This document shows, piece by piece, positions 23,197 through 33,313 of a stretch of DNA of 53,442 bases; the first letter of the stretch is position 1, and every line of letters starts with the position of its first letter. Location: assembly GCF_914484835.1 (NCBI RefSeq), contig NZ_CAJZAR010000073.1, positions 1,271 to 54,712 of the forward strand. Direction: 5' to 3'. The stretch comes from Paraburkholderia tropica. GTDB lineage: Bacteria > Pseudomonadota > Gammaproteobacteria > Burkholderiales > Burkholderiaceae. Under the pieces are notes generated by a model. It was not told where the DNA came from. It searched no databases and saw nothing but the letters and a program-made list of their open reading frames with translations. Made by a program: the position numbers and the translations under genes.

Positions 23197-25492
23197 GCAC
23201 GTCTCCCTGGGCGCCGATGCGTGCCATCGTCGGTTGCTCTGCCGCCATTGCCCTTTCCTCGGCCTCGATCTCCGCCAGTTGCTCATCGGTGTAGACGATC
23301 GGCGGCGGTTCGTCTGGCGGCGACGCTGCGGCCGATGGTGTTGTCGGTGCGTCGTCAAAGACCATTTCGCCCGATTCCTCGTCAACCGTGTAGGTGCGGC
23401 CATCGGACGTCTCCCGACGGTTGGCAGCGGGGCGAAGCCCAGACTGGATCTTTCGCGTGCGCGGCGCGGCCGGCGCCGGCGCCTCCGTTGGCGCTACATA
23501 TTCGCTGTCGTTGGACAGCCCTTCTTCCAGTTCATCGCCTGCACGATCCTCGTTTTCTTCAACCTCAACGTCATCAATCGGGTCATAGGGAATCAGGATC
23601 TCGTCAGGGTTGGCAATAATGCGATCCGACACGCGTGGCGCCGGGATTCGCGAGCGCTTCAACCAAAGGGGTTCTTCAAAGAACAGGATCTGTTGCGCGT
23701 AGATAGGCGTGTGCCCCATCACGAACACAAGCAGATCGCCCGCTTGCAGCAGCGTCTTGCCGTCCTCCGACTTCACCGGCGCGGGAATCCGCAACACTTC
23801 GTCAGGCTCCAGAAGGGGGCGCGGCGTCTCGTTGGTTGCGCCCATTACGTGCATCGGCAATGGGTTAAGGCGATGCCCGGAATAGCTGCGGGTTTCGCGT
23901 TGCACGGTTCGCTTTCCCAGGTATTCCGACACAATTTTCGCCGTGTCGATCTTGTTCGGCGTGAAGATCACCTTGATGTGAGTATTCGACGTCAGCGTTT
24001 CGTCCTTGGTGTAAGCCTTGAACAGTTGCGCGTAGTCTTGGAAGATCAACATGATCTTGATGCCATAGGAGCGCACGAACGCAATGGATTCTTCGAGAAC
24101 GTCCAGGCGACCGAGGCTGGGCACTTCATCCATCACCATCAAAAGGCGGTGCTTGAAGTGCTGCACCTGCTTGCCGTCCTCGTAGTCCATCGACTCCGTA
24201 AGGTTGCGCAGCACCAGATTGAAGATCAGGCGGATCAGGGGGCGCAGCCGCTTGCGATCGCTAGGCGGAACGACCAGATACAGCGACACCGGATTCGTGT
24301 GATTCATCAGGTCCGAAATACTGAAATCGGACACCGCCGTATTCATCGCAACGACTGGATCGCGATACAGCGAGAGGAACGAAAGTGCGGTGGATTGAAC
24401 GCCAGAACGTTCGTTATCCGACTTGTTCAGAAACGACCGGGCCGCTTCCGCGACGACAGGGTGCGTCAGTGTGGGACGGCCGGTAAGCGGATCACTCCAG
24501 CGCTGGGAGGCGTCCAGATCATGCTGCGCGTTCAGCATGCTTTCTGCGACCTGCTCGATCGAACGCCGCGGATCACAGAAGAAACTCACCAGCCCTCGCA
24601 ACGTTTTGTTCTGGCCCACGTAGAGAATGTGGAGAATGGCTGCGGAGAGCAATTCGTGCCCGGTCTTTGCCCAATGGTCCTCCATGCCCTTACCATCGGG
24701 GTCAACAATCATTTCCGCAATATTCTGAGCGTCCGCCACCTCCCGCAGCGTGCGCAACCGGATCTCAAGAAGCGGATTGATCCGCGCGCCCGTGCCGTCA
24801 ATACACGTTGGTTCGAAGCGCATAACGACTTGCCCGAGCGCCTTGCGGAACCCGGACGTAAATGCCCACAGTTCCTTTTTCATGTCGTAGGCGATGATCG
24901 AGCCGACCCAGGAAAGCATCGTCGGCAGCACCGTGCCGACGCCCTTGCCTGAGCCGGTGGGCGCGACGACCGATATGTGGGAGCCGCCCGTGTCGCGCAG
25001 ATACTGCCGCTTGCCGCTTTTGGGGTCCATGTACGACGCCAGATAGACGTCGTGTCCGTCGCTTTGTTTCGGGGTGATCCCGGCCAGCGCGACTTCCTTG
25101 GCATCTGCGAAATGCGCAGAACCATGCGTGTCCGTCTTTTTGTTGAACTGGCGGCCGCGCCGAATTGACATCCAGATTGCGGGCACAAACAGGAAGTGCA
25201 GCGACCCCAGAATCCACTCGCCGCCCTTGAACGCGCTATCGGTTTCTTCGACGTGCCCGAACTTCAATAGCCAGATGAAGAAGTCGGTGGGGCTGTACAG
25301 CGCAAACCGTGCGGTCCTGAAAAGTGGCTCGCCCAGCGCGGGTTGAAACGCCAGCTTCCACGCCACGTACTGCGTGGCCGCCCATATCGCCGCGCACGTA
25401 ATCATCAGAAGCATGACGACCGTTTGAATCATTACCTGCCCTGGGTTTGTGGCCTTCTGGTCCGGCAGGGTGTAAATCTTGTCGACGCTCAT
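23186..25492 (-). CDS. traG: TraG/VirD4 type IV coupling protein
   Basis: A 768-aa coupling protein linking the relaxosome to the channel. Two N-terminal membrane helices (about 24-44 and a second near 80), Walker A APTGSGKG near 175, MVMDEVPSLG near 452, and an acidic disordered C-tail of about 130 residues. The ATG at 25492 has GAGGGG upstream; the longer open frame (to 25687) begins upstream of the promoter operator and is not used. First gene of the leftward traG-traF-traB operon. Confidence 0.95.
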   Translation of the reverse strand: MSVDKIYTLPDQKATNPGQVMIQTVVMLLMITCAAIWAATQYVAWKLAFQPALGEPLFRTARFALYSPTDFFIWLLKFGHVEETDSAFKGGEWILGSLHFLFVPAIWMSIRRGRQFNKKTDTHGSAHFADAKEVALAGITPKQSDGHDVYLASYMDPKSGKRQYLRDTGGSHISVVAPTGSGKGVGTVLPTMLSWVGSIIAYDMKKELWAFTSGFRKALGQVVMRFEPTCIDGTGARINPLLEIRLRTLREVADAQNIAEMIVDPDGKGMEDHWAKTGHELLSAAILHILYVGQNKTLRGLVSFFCDPRRSIEQVAESMLNAQHDLDASQRWSDPLTGRPTLTHPVVAEAARSFLNKSDNERSGVQSTALSFLSLYRDPVVAMNTAVSDFSISDLMNHTNPVSLYLVVPPSDRKRLRPLIRLIFNLVLRNLTESMDYEDGKQVQHFKHRLLMVMDEVPSLGRLDVLEESIAFVRSYGIKIMLIFQDYAQLFKAYTKDETLTSNTHIKVIFTPNKIDTAKIVSEYLGKRTVQRETRSYSGHRLNPLPMHVMGATNETPRPLLEPDEVLRIPAPVKSEDGKTLLQAGDLLVFVMGHTPIYAQQILFFEEPLWLKRSRIPAPRVSDRIIANPDEILIPYDPIDDVEVEENEDRAGDELEEGLSNDSEYVAPTEAPAPAAPRTRKIQSGLRPAANRRETSDGRTYTVDEESGEMVFDDAPTTPSAAASPPDEPPPIVYTDEQLAEIEAEERAMAAEQPTMARIGAQGDVHAD

Positions 25493-25538
25493 ATAACCCC
25501 TCGATTTACCGACTGTTTTTATGATCGGATTGACACAA

Positions 25539-25557
25539 AGTATAGCACATCTTATAC
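25539..25557 (-). promoter_or_regulatory. Promoter and operator copy 3 before traG
   Basis: On the minus strand, GTATAAGATGTGCTATAC (25540-25557) with flanking AA...TT and extended -10 TGCTATACT. The same element as at 9527 and 13522, here 47 bp before the traG start. The -35 is weak. Confidence 0.75.
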
Positions 25558-25787
25558 TTGAAAAAACTTCAAAACTTACGACCAGGCCGCTTCGGCGGAA
25601 CACCATGAAAGAAGTCGAAACTCGGGGTAAAGGTTTCGCTCGACCTGCCGTTAATACGGGGGTCAACCGCGGACACTTCACGCCCATCCCCAGCGGCGCT
25701 TGCTCTGCCCCTACCTGCCGGTCCTTCCCGCCAGTTGCGCCGTGCGTGTCCTACTCGCGGCAACGCATCGAACGATATCACACTTTG

Positions 25788-25835
25788 CGCGCATGATATT
25801 ATGCGCGTATAGACGCGTGCGCGCATGATATTATG
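25788..25835 (+). promoter_or_regulatory. Twin TGATATYAT operators before the pilus operon
   Basis: CATGATATTATG occurs at 25792-25803 and 25824-25835, exactly 32 bp apart. The first is in a 20-bp inverted repeat (CGCGCAT, six bases, ATGCGCG; 25788-25807). Each contains a possible extended -10 (TGATATTAT). Related sites at 38959 and 40868. GATATCA also occurs at 25774-25780. Confidence 0.72.
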
Positions 25836-25877
25836 ATTTGCGGTCGAACCATCCCGGTTACTCCAAAAGGTACGCAG

Positions 25878-26432
25878 ATGAAGAAATTTGTAGTCGCGCT
25901 GGCAATGGTGCCGGCCGTAAGTCAGGCGGAGCTCATAGTGCTCGATCCGCCGAATCCGCCTGGCTCAGTCGCGCCGGTCGCACCCAAGGCAGCACCGATC
26001 ATCAAGGTTTCCGCCGCGCCGGCTCCCATTGCCGCTCACACCGCCACGCAACTCCTGCCCTCGCAAGCACCCGCGCAGTCCGGGTTCGTGGACATTCGAT
26101 CGACTGCGCCGCAAGGCACGATCGCGCCCGCAAGCATCCAGATTCAGCCCGTTCCTCCCCCGCTGCCCGTTTTCGTCGCGAGGGTCGGTTCCACGGCGCG
26201 CGAAAGCGTCGAAAGCTGGGCCGCGAGCGCCGGATGGAAAGCCGCGTGGCGTGCAGAAACCCCGGACGGCAAGCTGGTCAATTACAACATCACCGAGGCC
26301 GACGTTCGAATGCAGGGGCAGATTGTTGACGTTGTATCGCGCTTCATCCACCTCTACGACTCCGCGCGTCTCCCGCTCAAGGTTCTGATCAACCCCGAAC
26401 AGAAGCTGTTCGTCATCACGCTCAAACACTGA
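25878..26432 (+). CDS. TcpQ-domain pilus protein (PilL-like)
   Basis: A 184-aa exported protein: short signal peptide (to about 18), Pro/Ala-rich linker, then a TcpQ/N0-like domain at about 100-184 (GSTARESVESWAASAGWKAAW ... LKVLINPEQKLFVI). TcpQ/BfpG-type proteins place or stabilise the secretin. It lies 1 bp before the secretin gene. The ATG at 25878 has AAAGG upstream. Confidence 0.82.
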   Translation: MKKFVVALAMVPAVSQAELIVLDPPNPPGSVAPVAPKAAPIIKVSAAPAPIAAHTATQLLPSQAPAQSGFVDIRSTAPQGTIAPASIQIQPVPPPLPVFVARVGSTARESVESWAASAGWKAAWRAETPDGKLVNYNITEADVRMQGQIVDVVSRFIHLYDSARLPLKVLINPEQKLFVITLKH

Positions 26433-26433
26433 T

Positions 26434-28116
26434 ATGAAATTTCATTCCATAGCGATTCTCGCGGCACTCGCGTTCTCGCTGGCCGGATGCGCGACATACG
26501 AACACGCGGGTCAGGTCGATGCCGAAGCACAGCGCCGCGAAGCCGTTCTAGGCAAACAGATTGCCGATGCGAATCCTGCAACCCACTACGACGATACCGT
26601 GCAGTACATGACGAAACCGTGGGTGGACCTCAAGCCGGTTCTTGAACGCGATCCGGGGCAGTCGCGCGTCAAATGCGATCTGAACATCGGGACGGTGATG
26701 CCGATCACGTTGCAGGAATTCGCCCAGGCCGTAATGACGCGCTGCGGCGTCAACGTGCGAATCACTCAAGACGCGCTGCAACACCTCGCGGGCGGCTCGC
26801 AGAACACCAGCAGCAACACGGGTGCCTCGGTCAGCGCGAGCGGCGGCGCGCCGCTCGTCCCGGCCATCAGCAGCAAGCCTGCTGGAGTCGGCGTGACACC
26901 AGATAACAAGCTCGATCTGAACGTGCATGGCGATCTCGATCAGGTGATGGGTATCGTAACCGACCGCCTTGGGCTGTCGTTCTCGCGTCAGGCTGGGCCG
27001 AACGGCACGGTGAATTACCGCATCTATTCGATCGGCACCTGGACGTATCGCATTCATCTGACCGGCGGCGATATCGACATGCGCTCGCAGTTTGACAGCG
27101 GCACCACGCAGGTAACGGGTGCGACGGGCAACAACGGCACCGCCGGCGGTCTCACGTCCACGTCACAAGGCGGCCAGGGGCAGGCAAACACCCTGCAGCA
27201 CGTTCAGTCCAGTATCAAGGGCGATATGTGGACCGAAATGGGCAATGCGCTTCGGCAGATGGGTAACGTGACGGTTGAGCCGCTGACCGGTGCCGTCACG
27301 GTCAACGACACGGCCGACGTAGCTGCGCGCGTCAAGAGCTTCGTGGACGAACGCAACAAAATGTTCGACAAGTTCGTCACGTTCCAGATCAACGTGTATT
27401 CGATCACGCGCACCACCTCCGACTCCCTGAGTCTGAACTGGGATCTGGTCTGGAAGAATCTTGCGGGCAAAGGCATTACCCTCGCCAACGTGTTCGCGGC
27501 ACCGACTGGCGCGGTGACGGGCGGCTATTCGGTGCTCGACACGTCCTCGTCGCCGTGGGCGGGATCATCGGCCATGCTGTCGGCCCTCAACGAGTTGGGC
27601 AACGCGAACCTCACGCGCAGTACGGCTGTTCCGGCGATGAATCTCACCCTCGCCGCAACGCAGACGGGGAATCAGGATGGCTATCTGGCCGAGTCCGCCG
27701 TCTCGCAGACAGCGCAGGTCGGCAGTACGGCAACGCTCACGCCGGGCACGATCAATACGGGGTTCAACATTTCCCTGTTGCCGAACGTGTTTGAGGACAA
27801 CAACATGATCCTCAAATTCCAGATCAATCTCTCGACCAACAACGGCATTCGCACCGAGAGCGCCGCAGGAAGCAAGATCGAATTGCCGAGCATCGGCCTG
27901 CCCCTGAATACGACCGTTACCGTGCCTCTGGACCCGGGTCAGACGGTCATGCTGACGGGGCAGGACTACGACGACACCAGTTCCGCGCATACCGGCGCTG
28001 GCGCGGCGTGGAATTGGCTCATGGGCGGCGGGCTGACGGCAAGCCGCAATCACACCATGATGGTTGTGACGATCACGCCGATCCTCGCGGAGAAGCCTGC
28101 CAATGTTTATCAATAA
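26434..28116 (+). CDS. pilN: PilN, type IVb pilus secretin lipoprotein
   Basis: A 560-aa lipoprotein (lipobox LAGC, Cys19) of the R64 PilN/BfpB group. Secretin N-domains lie in the first 300 residues; the C-terminal secretin domain has the VPLDPGQTVMLTGQ pattern near 500 and ends in VVTITPILAE. It forms the outer-membrane pore for the thin pilus. Overlaps pilO by 14 bp. Confidence 0.93.
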   Translation: MKFHSIAILAALAFSLAGCATYEHAGQVDAEAQRREAVLGKQIADANPATHYDDTVQYMTKPWVDLKPVLERDPGQSRVKCDLNIGTVMPITLQEFAQAVMTRCGVNVRITQDALQHLAGGSQNTSSNTGASVSASGGAPLVPAISSKPAGVGVTPDNKLDLNVHGDLDQVMGIVTDRLGLSFSRQAGPNGTVNYRIYSIGTWTYRIHLTGGDIDMRSQFDSGTTQVTGATGNNGTAGGLTSTSQGGQGQANTLQHVQSSIKGDMWTEMGNALRQMGNVTVEPLTGAVTVNDTADVAARVKSFVDERNKMFDKFVTFQINVYSITRTTSDSLSLNWDLVWKNLAGKGITLANVFAAPTGAVTGGYSVLDTSSSPWAGSSAMLSALNELGNANLTRSTAVPAMNLTLAATQTGNQDGYLAESAVSQTAQVGSTATLTPGTINTGFNISLLPNVFEDNNMILKFQINLSTNNGIRTESAAGSKIELPSIGLPLNTTVTVPLDPGQTVMLTGQDYDDTSSAHTGAGAAWNWLMGGGLTASRNHTMMVVTITPILAEKPANVYQ

Positions 28117-29482
28117 GGCGAGGCCACTGGCGCGCAAGGCTCCTTCGATTTTTGGCGCGAATCCCCAGCAGATTGTCGAAATCAACGGTGTCATCTTTGT
28201 TTCGAATCTGTACTGGCTGTTGCTCAGTAGCTCGACCAACTATATGGCCGAGGCACGCAAGGAAGGCGACAGGGCTGGTTGTGACGTTGTGGCCATCCGG
28301 CGCGGCCGCCGCATTCAGGCCGGGTTCGTCACGCGCAATACCGGTGGTGTCAAAGGCATGTACAGCCTCGCGGCGTCACTCGCCGCTTTGCTGGGCGATT
28401 CGTGGTGCTGCGGCTTGAAGCTGAACGACGGGCGCTATGTCGTGGTCGTGGTGCACGATGGCCAGATTGCCCCGGGCTTCGATCTCATCACCGACGCAGA
28501 CGCCGCGCGCACGAAACTGCGCGAAGCAATCGGGTTGTTCAAGTTCGCCCCCGAGGCCATTTTTGCGTCCCGTGAGCTCCAACTTTCGCCGCACACGAAG
28601 GACATATACGAGCTCTTGAAGCCGAAGGCGCTCCGCAAAGATCTGCGCTTGAAGCGTCTGCGGTTCGGTATGACTCAGCGGGAAATCGCCGTGAGCGCGG
28701 CGGGCGTAGGCGTGTTGGTCGCAATCGGCTTTGGCGTGCATCTGTACCAGGCCTACAAGCGCGACGCGTGGGCTCAGGCCGCCGCCAAGGAGCAAGCCGA
28801 AACCGCGGCCAGGCTCGCGCGGATCAACGCGGACGCACGCACAAAGCTCATGGCGGAAGCCCTCGCGCACCCCTGGGCTGTCCAACCCACGTCCGAGGAC
28901 TTCATCCGCATTTGCTCGGCGGCCAGCGATAGCCTGCCGTTGAGCATTGCAGGGTGGATTCTGGACTCGTGGAAGTGCAACGCAACTGAACTCACCGCGA
29001 CCTACAGGCGCGTGACGGGATTGACCGATGACCAGTTCGCGGAGGGCGTCCGGCAGGTTGTCGGCGTGCAAGCGAATTTTGATGGACCGGGAGACTTCGG
29101 TTCGTTCGACGTTCCGCACAGCATGCCGGCGGGAGGTGACGATTCCCTGGCGTCCGCAGACGTGATGCAAAGCGGATTTCTTTCGCACTTTCAGGCGCTG
29201 AATCTTGAGGGGCTACGTCCGAGCGTCAACGAAAAGGCGGTTCAGCTGGCATTCCCGATCAAGCCCGGTGGTCCACCGCCTGATCCCTCCTTGAAGCCAC
29301 CGCAAGCAACCTGGCGTCAGTTCCCGTTCATCCTCCGTGGAAGCGTCCTGCCGCCCGACCGACTGTTCGAAAACTTCAGCCATTACGCAGGAACGCGAAT
29401 CGACGCAATCAGCGCGACGCTCAACCCCGGCAAGGCTGAATTGACTTGGCAAATTGAAGGAAACCTTTATGCGCAACGTTAA
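28103..29482 (+). CDS. pilO: PilO, type IVb pilus assembly protein
   Basis: A 459-aa protein of the R64 PilO2 group: N-terminal cytoplasmic domain (VEINGVIFVSNLYWLLL), one membrane helix near 197-215 (IAVSAAGVGVLVAIGFGV), then an Ala/Lys-rich coiled coil and a periplasmic domain. It is inner-membrane platform material. Overlaps pilP. Confidence 0.88.
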   Translation: MFINKARPLARKAPSIFGANPQQIVEINGVIFVSNLYWLLLSSSTNYMAEARKEGDRAGCDVVAIRRGRRIQAGFVTRNTGGVKGMYSLAASLAALLGDSWCCGLKLNDGRYVVVVVHDGQIAPGFDLITDADAARTKLREAIGLFKFAPEAIFASRELQLSPHTKDIYELLKPKALRKDLRLKRLRFGMTQREIAVSAAGVGVLVAIGFGVHLYQAYKRDAWAQAAAKEQAETAARLARINADARTKLMAEALAHPWAVQPTSEDFIRICSAASDSLPLSIAGWILDSWKCNATELTATYRRVTGLTDDQFAEGVRQVVGVQANFDGPGDFGSFDVPHSMPAGGDDSLASADVMQSGFLSHFQALNLEGLRPSVNEKAVQLAFPIKPGGPPPDPSLKPPQATWRQFPFILRGSVLPPDRLFENFSHYAGTRIDAISATLNPGKAELTWQIEGNLYAQR

Positions 29483-30032
29483 AGTCCGTGCGATCGCTGC
29501 ACTGTCCATGACGGCAATTTCCGTGTCACTTCACGCCGAAACGCAAGCACAGGCTGCGACGGTCGGCGACCTCGCACGCGTGCAGGCCGACCGAATCATG
29601 TTTATCGGCAAGGCTGCGCTGCTGGACGCCGAGGCCAACTACCAGAGCAAGTTGCCCGCATCCGGCGCAGGCGCCGGCGTCGAGCGCAGCGTAGACGTTC
29701 CGACACTGACGCGTTTGATGGGCGTCAATGGCATCGTGTTCGGGAGTTTCCAATACGCGGACGGCCAAACCGTCGAGCGTGCCGTAGGTGACAAGATTCC
29801 GGGCGACTACACGATCGTCCACCTGTGGCCCGAGAAGGCCAGTGGCGAGCTCCGCGACAAGCACGGCAAGATCATCGCTGTCGGCTCGTCGCAGGTTGGC
29901 GTGTCCGCGCCGGTGCCCGCCGTGGCCACCGCAGCACCACTGATGGCGACTCCCCTGCCTCCTGCGATCGCTTTTGGCCAGGCGACCCCATCCGGCGCAG
30001 TCGTGCCGTCGATCAACGGCGTTCAACGCTGA
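29469..30032 (+). CDS. pilP: PilP, type IVb pilus biogenesis protein
   Basis: A 187-aa exported protein: signal peptide ends near SLHA-E (residue 24), then a helical part and a domain LTRLMGVNGIVFGSFQYADG typical of R64-type PilP. The ATG at 29469 has GAAGGA upstream. Confidence 0.85.
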   Translation: MRNVKVRAIAALSMTAISVSLHAETQAQAATVGDLARVQADRIMFIGKAALLDAEANYQSKLPASGAGAGVERSVDVPTLTRLMGVNGIVFGSFQYADGQTVERAVGDKIPGDYTIVHLWPEKASGELRDKHGKIIAVGSSQVGVSAPVPAVATAAPLMATPLPPAIAFGQATPSGAVVPSINGVQR

Positions 30033-30041
30033 GGCACGAAA

Positions 30042-31586
30042 ATGGGCATGAATGAATCTGCGCACGTTGCCACGAATGTCATGATCGACATGGCACCCGA
30101 CTTGCGCCACCCGCCGCGCCAAGATTCTTCGGACAAGGTGCTTCTTCTCACTGATGGCAGGCTGCTGGTCAGCCGCGAGTATCGGACCGACTTCGGCGTA
30201 CTGACGTATAAGGACCAACTCAAGCGACTCAACATCGAGTTCAGCGAGGTGGAAGCGGACCCGGCAGTTATCGAGCGCGTCGCGTCGGGCGCAGCTGGCC
30301 TCGACGCAAAAAAAGCATCGACGGACCATAGTGAGCGCCAGAATGACGTTCTCAAGATCATCCGTCAGGCGGTCGAGGACAAAGCCAGCGACATTCACTT
30401 TTTGAACTACGAGAAGCAGACGCTTGTGCGCTGGCGTATCCACGGTTCGCTCATCACGAAACTCAAGCTGCTGCCCGAGGATGGTGAATCACTTTGCCGC
30501 TGCATGTACGAGTCCATGACGGACGATGCTGGGCACTCGTACCTGATTCGTGCGCCGCAAGACGGCCGCCTGTCCCGCGATTTCATGAAGAAAGCGGGCC
30601 TCGCCGGGGCGCGTATCGCAACAAGGCCGATGGAGTACGGAAACATTTTCGTGCTGCGTCTGCTTTACACGCACGATCAGGCACGCGTTACGTCGCTTGA
30701 GGATGCGGGCTACCTCACGGAGCAAATCGTGTTGCTCGAAACGATGTTGCGCCGCAAGGGCATCATCCTCTTTTCTGGCGAAACGGGTTCCGGCAAATCG
30801 TCCTCGCTGGCTATCCTGCTGCGCAAATTGCTGAAACTGTTCGACGGCAAGATCAACCTGCTGACGATCGAAAACCCGCTGGAATACGTCATTGACGGCG
30901 CGGTACAAACGATCCTCACGGGAGACCTGGACTCGCCAGAAGGTATTTCGCGCGCGTGGGCGTCGGCGATCACGAACGTAGTGCGTCTCGATATCGACTA
31001 CTTCATGGTCGGCGAGCTCCGCGACCTTGCTTCGGCCCTTGCGGCGGTCACGGCTGCGCTCACCGGCCACGGCCTGCTGTCCACGATCCACGCCGAAGAA
31101 ATTTTCGCGATTCTCGACCGTCTCGCAGACTTTGGCGTTGATGATCGCCGCCTTGCCAATCCGAAACTGTTCAAGGGTTTCGTGAATCAGTCGCTCGCGC
31201 CGATTCTCTGTAAGCGTTGCAAGGTGCCGTTCAGCACACACTATCACGAGCTCGACGCAGTAACCGCCGACCGGGTGCGCGAGTTCTGCAACCCCGATAG
31301 CGTCTTTCTCCGGGGCAAGGACGATCAATGCCCTGACTGCGGTGGCATGGGCTACGTCGATCGCAAACTGGTCGCGGAGGTGTGCGTGACCAACAAGGCG
31401 CTGCTGGAAATTTATCGGAAGGAGGGTTCTGCCGAAGCGCGATCGTATTGGGTCAAAAAAATGAACGGCATCACCAAAAATCGTCACACGATCATGCGGA
31501 TCAATGACGGCGAGCTCGATCCGTTCGACGGCGACACCATCGTACCGCTGGACGAGGATGCGCTAACGATCGCGGAGGCCGCATGA
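30042..31586 (+). CDS. pilQ: PilQ, type IVb pilus assembly ATPase
   Basis: A 514-aa GspE/PilB-family ATPase that drives pilus extension. Walker A GETGSGKSS near 246-254, an Asp box (TIENPLEY), Walker B VGELRD, His box LSTIHAEE, and a tetracysteine zinc site (CKRCK ... CPDCGG). It is followed by pilR with an ATGA overlap. Confidence 0.94.
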   Translation: MGMNESAHVATNVMIDMAPDLRHPPRQDSSDKVLLLTDGRLLVSREYRTDFGVLTYKDQLKRLNIEFSEVEADPAVIERVASGAAGLDAKKASTDHSERQNDVLKIIRQAVEDKASDIHFLNYEKQTLVRWRIHGSLITKLKLLPEDGESLCRCMYESMTDDAGHSYLIRAPQDGRLSRDFMKKAGLAGARIATRPMEYGNIFVLRLLYTHDQARVTSLEDAGYLTEQIVLLETMLRRKGIILFSGETGSGKSSSLAILLRKLLKLFDGKINLLTIENPLEYVIDGAVQTILTGDLDSPEGISRAWASAITNVVRLDIDYFMVGELRDLASALAAVTAALTGHGLLSTIHAEEIFAILDRLADFGVDDRRLANPKLFKGFVNQSLAPILCKRCKVPFSTHYHELDAVTADRVREFCNPDSVFLRGKDDQCPDCGGMGYVDRKLVAEVCVTNKALLEIYRKEGSAEARSYWVKKMNGITKNRHTIMRINDGELDPFDGDTIVPLDEDALTIAEAA

Positions 31587-32692
31587 TACTCGACAGCATC
31601 AAGGCCACCTTCTGGCGCGGTCAGTTCGATGGCAAAGCACGCCGCATTTTCTACACGGCACTTTCGTTGCAATTGAAGTCGTCCATCGCAATCCAGCCGG
31701 CGTGCGACCAAATCTACGATATCTACAGCGACGAAGGACGCACACCGAACCGCATTCTCGCAATCGTTGCACAGGACTGCGCGACCGGCATTGCCCAAGG
31801 AACCGCAATTTTTGAAACGCTCTCGCGCTGGATACCCTACGACGAGCAAACGTCGATCGAGTCGGGCGCCTTCGGCGCAGCCCGCGAGGGTTCGGAAAAC
31901 CGGCTCGCGCTCGCCTTCGATCGAGCGGTCGAAATCATCGACCGCAAGGAGGAGATGCGCAATGCCCTGATTGCCGCGACCGCCTACCCCTCTTTCATCC
32001 TGGCCTTCGCGTTCGCCGTTTTTTACTACATGGCAACGCATATTCTTCCGCAGATGCTCAAGGCGTCTCACCGGGCGGGGCAAGAGCAGCACCAGACGTT
32101 GACCGAGACGTTGACGACGTGGTTCGGCAACTACGGCATTTTTGTCGCCGTTGCGACGGCGTTGCTCGTCGTGCTGGTTTTCGTCAGCTTTCCGAGACTC
32201 ACGGGAAAGCTGCGCGTTACGCTCGACAAGCTCCAGCCGTGGTCAACCTATCGCACGGTGCAGGGCGCGATTTTCATTTACAACGTCGGCGCCATTCTGG
32301 AGGGCGGCGGCGTCAACCGCGTTGAAATGCTCGAACGCATGCTGATTCACGCCACGCCGTACATGCGGGAGCGCATCGACGCGACGCTCAACGGTGTCCA
32401 GGGCGTTCGCGATGGCCGCAATCTCGGCCTCGCGCTCAAGAACACAGGACTCAACTTCCCGGCGCGAGACGCGATTGCCTATATCCGCGTTATCGGCAAC
32501 CTCAAGGGCAGCGATGACCGGCTCAAGGAGTTCGGCAACAACTGGATGAAGCAGTCGATCATCGAGCTCAAGGCGACCTCCGTTGTATTTCGCAACGCTG
32601 CGATGCTTGTCCTCGGCGCTCTGCTGATCGTGCTCGGGTCCACCATGAACGACATGAGCCAGGGACTGCTGAAAGCCTTCAACATAATGTAA
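31583..32692 (+). CDS. pilR: PilR, type IVb pilus inner-membrane platform protein
   Basis: A 369-aa GspF/PilC-family protein. Three main hydrophobic regions are seen (about 132-155, 187-210, 335-360) with two helical cytoplasmic repeats, as usual. Works with PilQ. Confidence 0.93.
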   Translation: MILDSIKATFWRGQFDGKARRIFYTALSLQLKSSIAIQPACDQIYDIYSDEGRTPNRILAIVAQDCATGIAQGTAIFETLSRWIPYDEQTSIESGAFGAAREGSENRLALAFDRAVEIIDRKEEMRNALIAATAYPSFILAFAFAVFYYMATHILPQMLKASHRAGQEQHQTLTETLTTWFGNYGIFVAVATALLVVLVFVSFPRLTGKLRVTLDKLQPWSTYRTVQGAIFIYNVGAILEGGGVNRVEMLERMLIHATPYMRERIDATLNGVQGVRDGRNLGLALKNTGLNFPARDAIAYIRVIGNLKGSDDRLKEFGNNWMKQSIIELKATSVVFRNAAMLVLGALLIVLGSTMNDMSQGLLKAFNIM

Positions 32693-32735
32693 CCCCACTG
32701 CACGTCTGAACCTTATTTTCTGGAGCAACAACACT

Positions 32736-33296
32736 ATGGCAATCAAACAACGAAAGTTCGTCTCCCCGGCTCGCGCACTCGGCCTCACGAAGAAACAGGG
32801 TGGTTGGACGATGATCGAAATTCTGGTCAGCGTCGCAGTCGTCTCCCTCTTTATCTATTGGGTCGCGAGCCGCGGAAACCTTCTGAGTAAGAGCGCGGAC
32901 GGCACGACCGAAGCAGGGAACGTGAACCTGTTGCACACCCAGGTCAAGGCCGCCAAGACCGCGGCGGGCTACGGGCCGTCCAATGCGGACCTCGCGGCCG
33001 CCCTGATTGCCGCCAAGAAGGTGCCGACAAACATGCCGACCACTGGCACAACGATTCTCAACCCGTGGAACGTCGCGTACACCATCACGAGCACCGGCTA
33101 CGGCTTCTCGATGACCGACACGGTGCCCTCCGACGCGTGCGCCGGGGTCGTTCAGAACGCTTCGCAAACCGGCGATTGGGACACGATCAGCGTCAACGGT
33201 AGCGGCGGCAACTCCGGGCCGATCGACCTGAACACTGCTGGCAATCTCTGCAACGGGGCCACGTCCAACACGATCACCTTCACGTCCCTCACCTAA
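32736..33296 (+). CDS. pilS: PilS, major type IVb prepilin
   Basis: A 186-aa prepilin. Long leader (23 residues) ends KKQGG, followed by WTMIEILVSVAVVSLFIYW: cleavage between Gly23 and Trp24, with Glu at mature position 5. Two Cys (about 131 and 170) could make the C-terminal disulphide. R64 PilS is likewise cut before a Trp. No prepilin peptidase is in the window. Confidence 0.93.
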   Translation: MAIKQRKFVSPARALGLTKKQGGWTMIEILVSVAVVSLFIYWVASRGNLLSKSADGTTEAGNVNLLHTQVKAAKTAAGYGPSNADLAAALIAAKKVPTNMPTTGTTILNPWNVAYTITSTGYGFSMTDTVPSDACAGVVQNASQTGDWDTISVNGSGGNSGPIDLNTAGNLCNGATSNTITFTSLT

Positions 33297-33313
33297 AAAG
33301 GAAGGCGCGCGCA

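Noticed and set aside
23171..24952. 593-codon plus-strand open frame over traG
   Set aside because: Shadow of the coupling-protein gene; no motif, Arg/His-rich.
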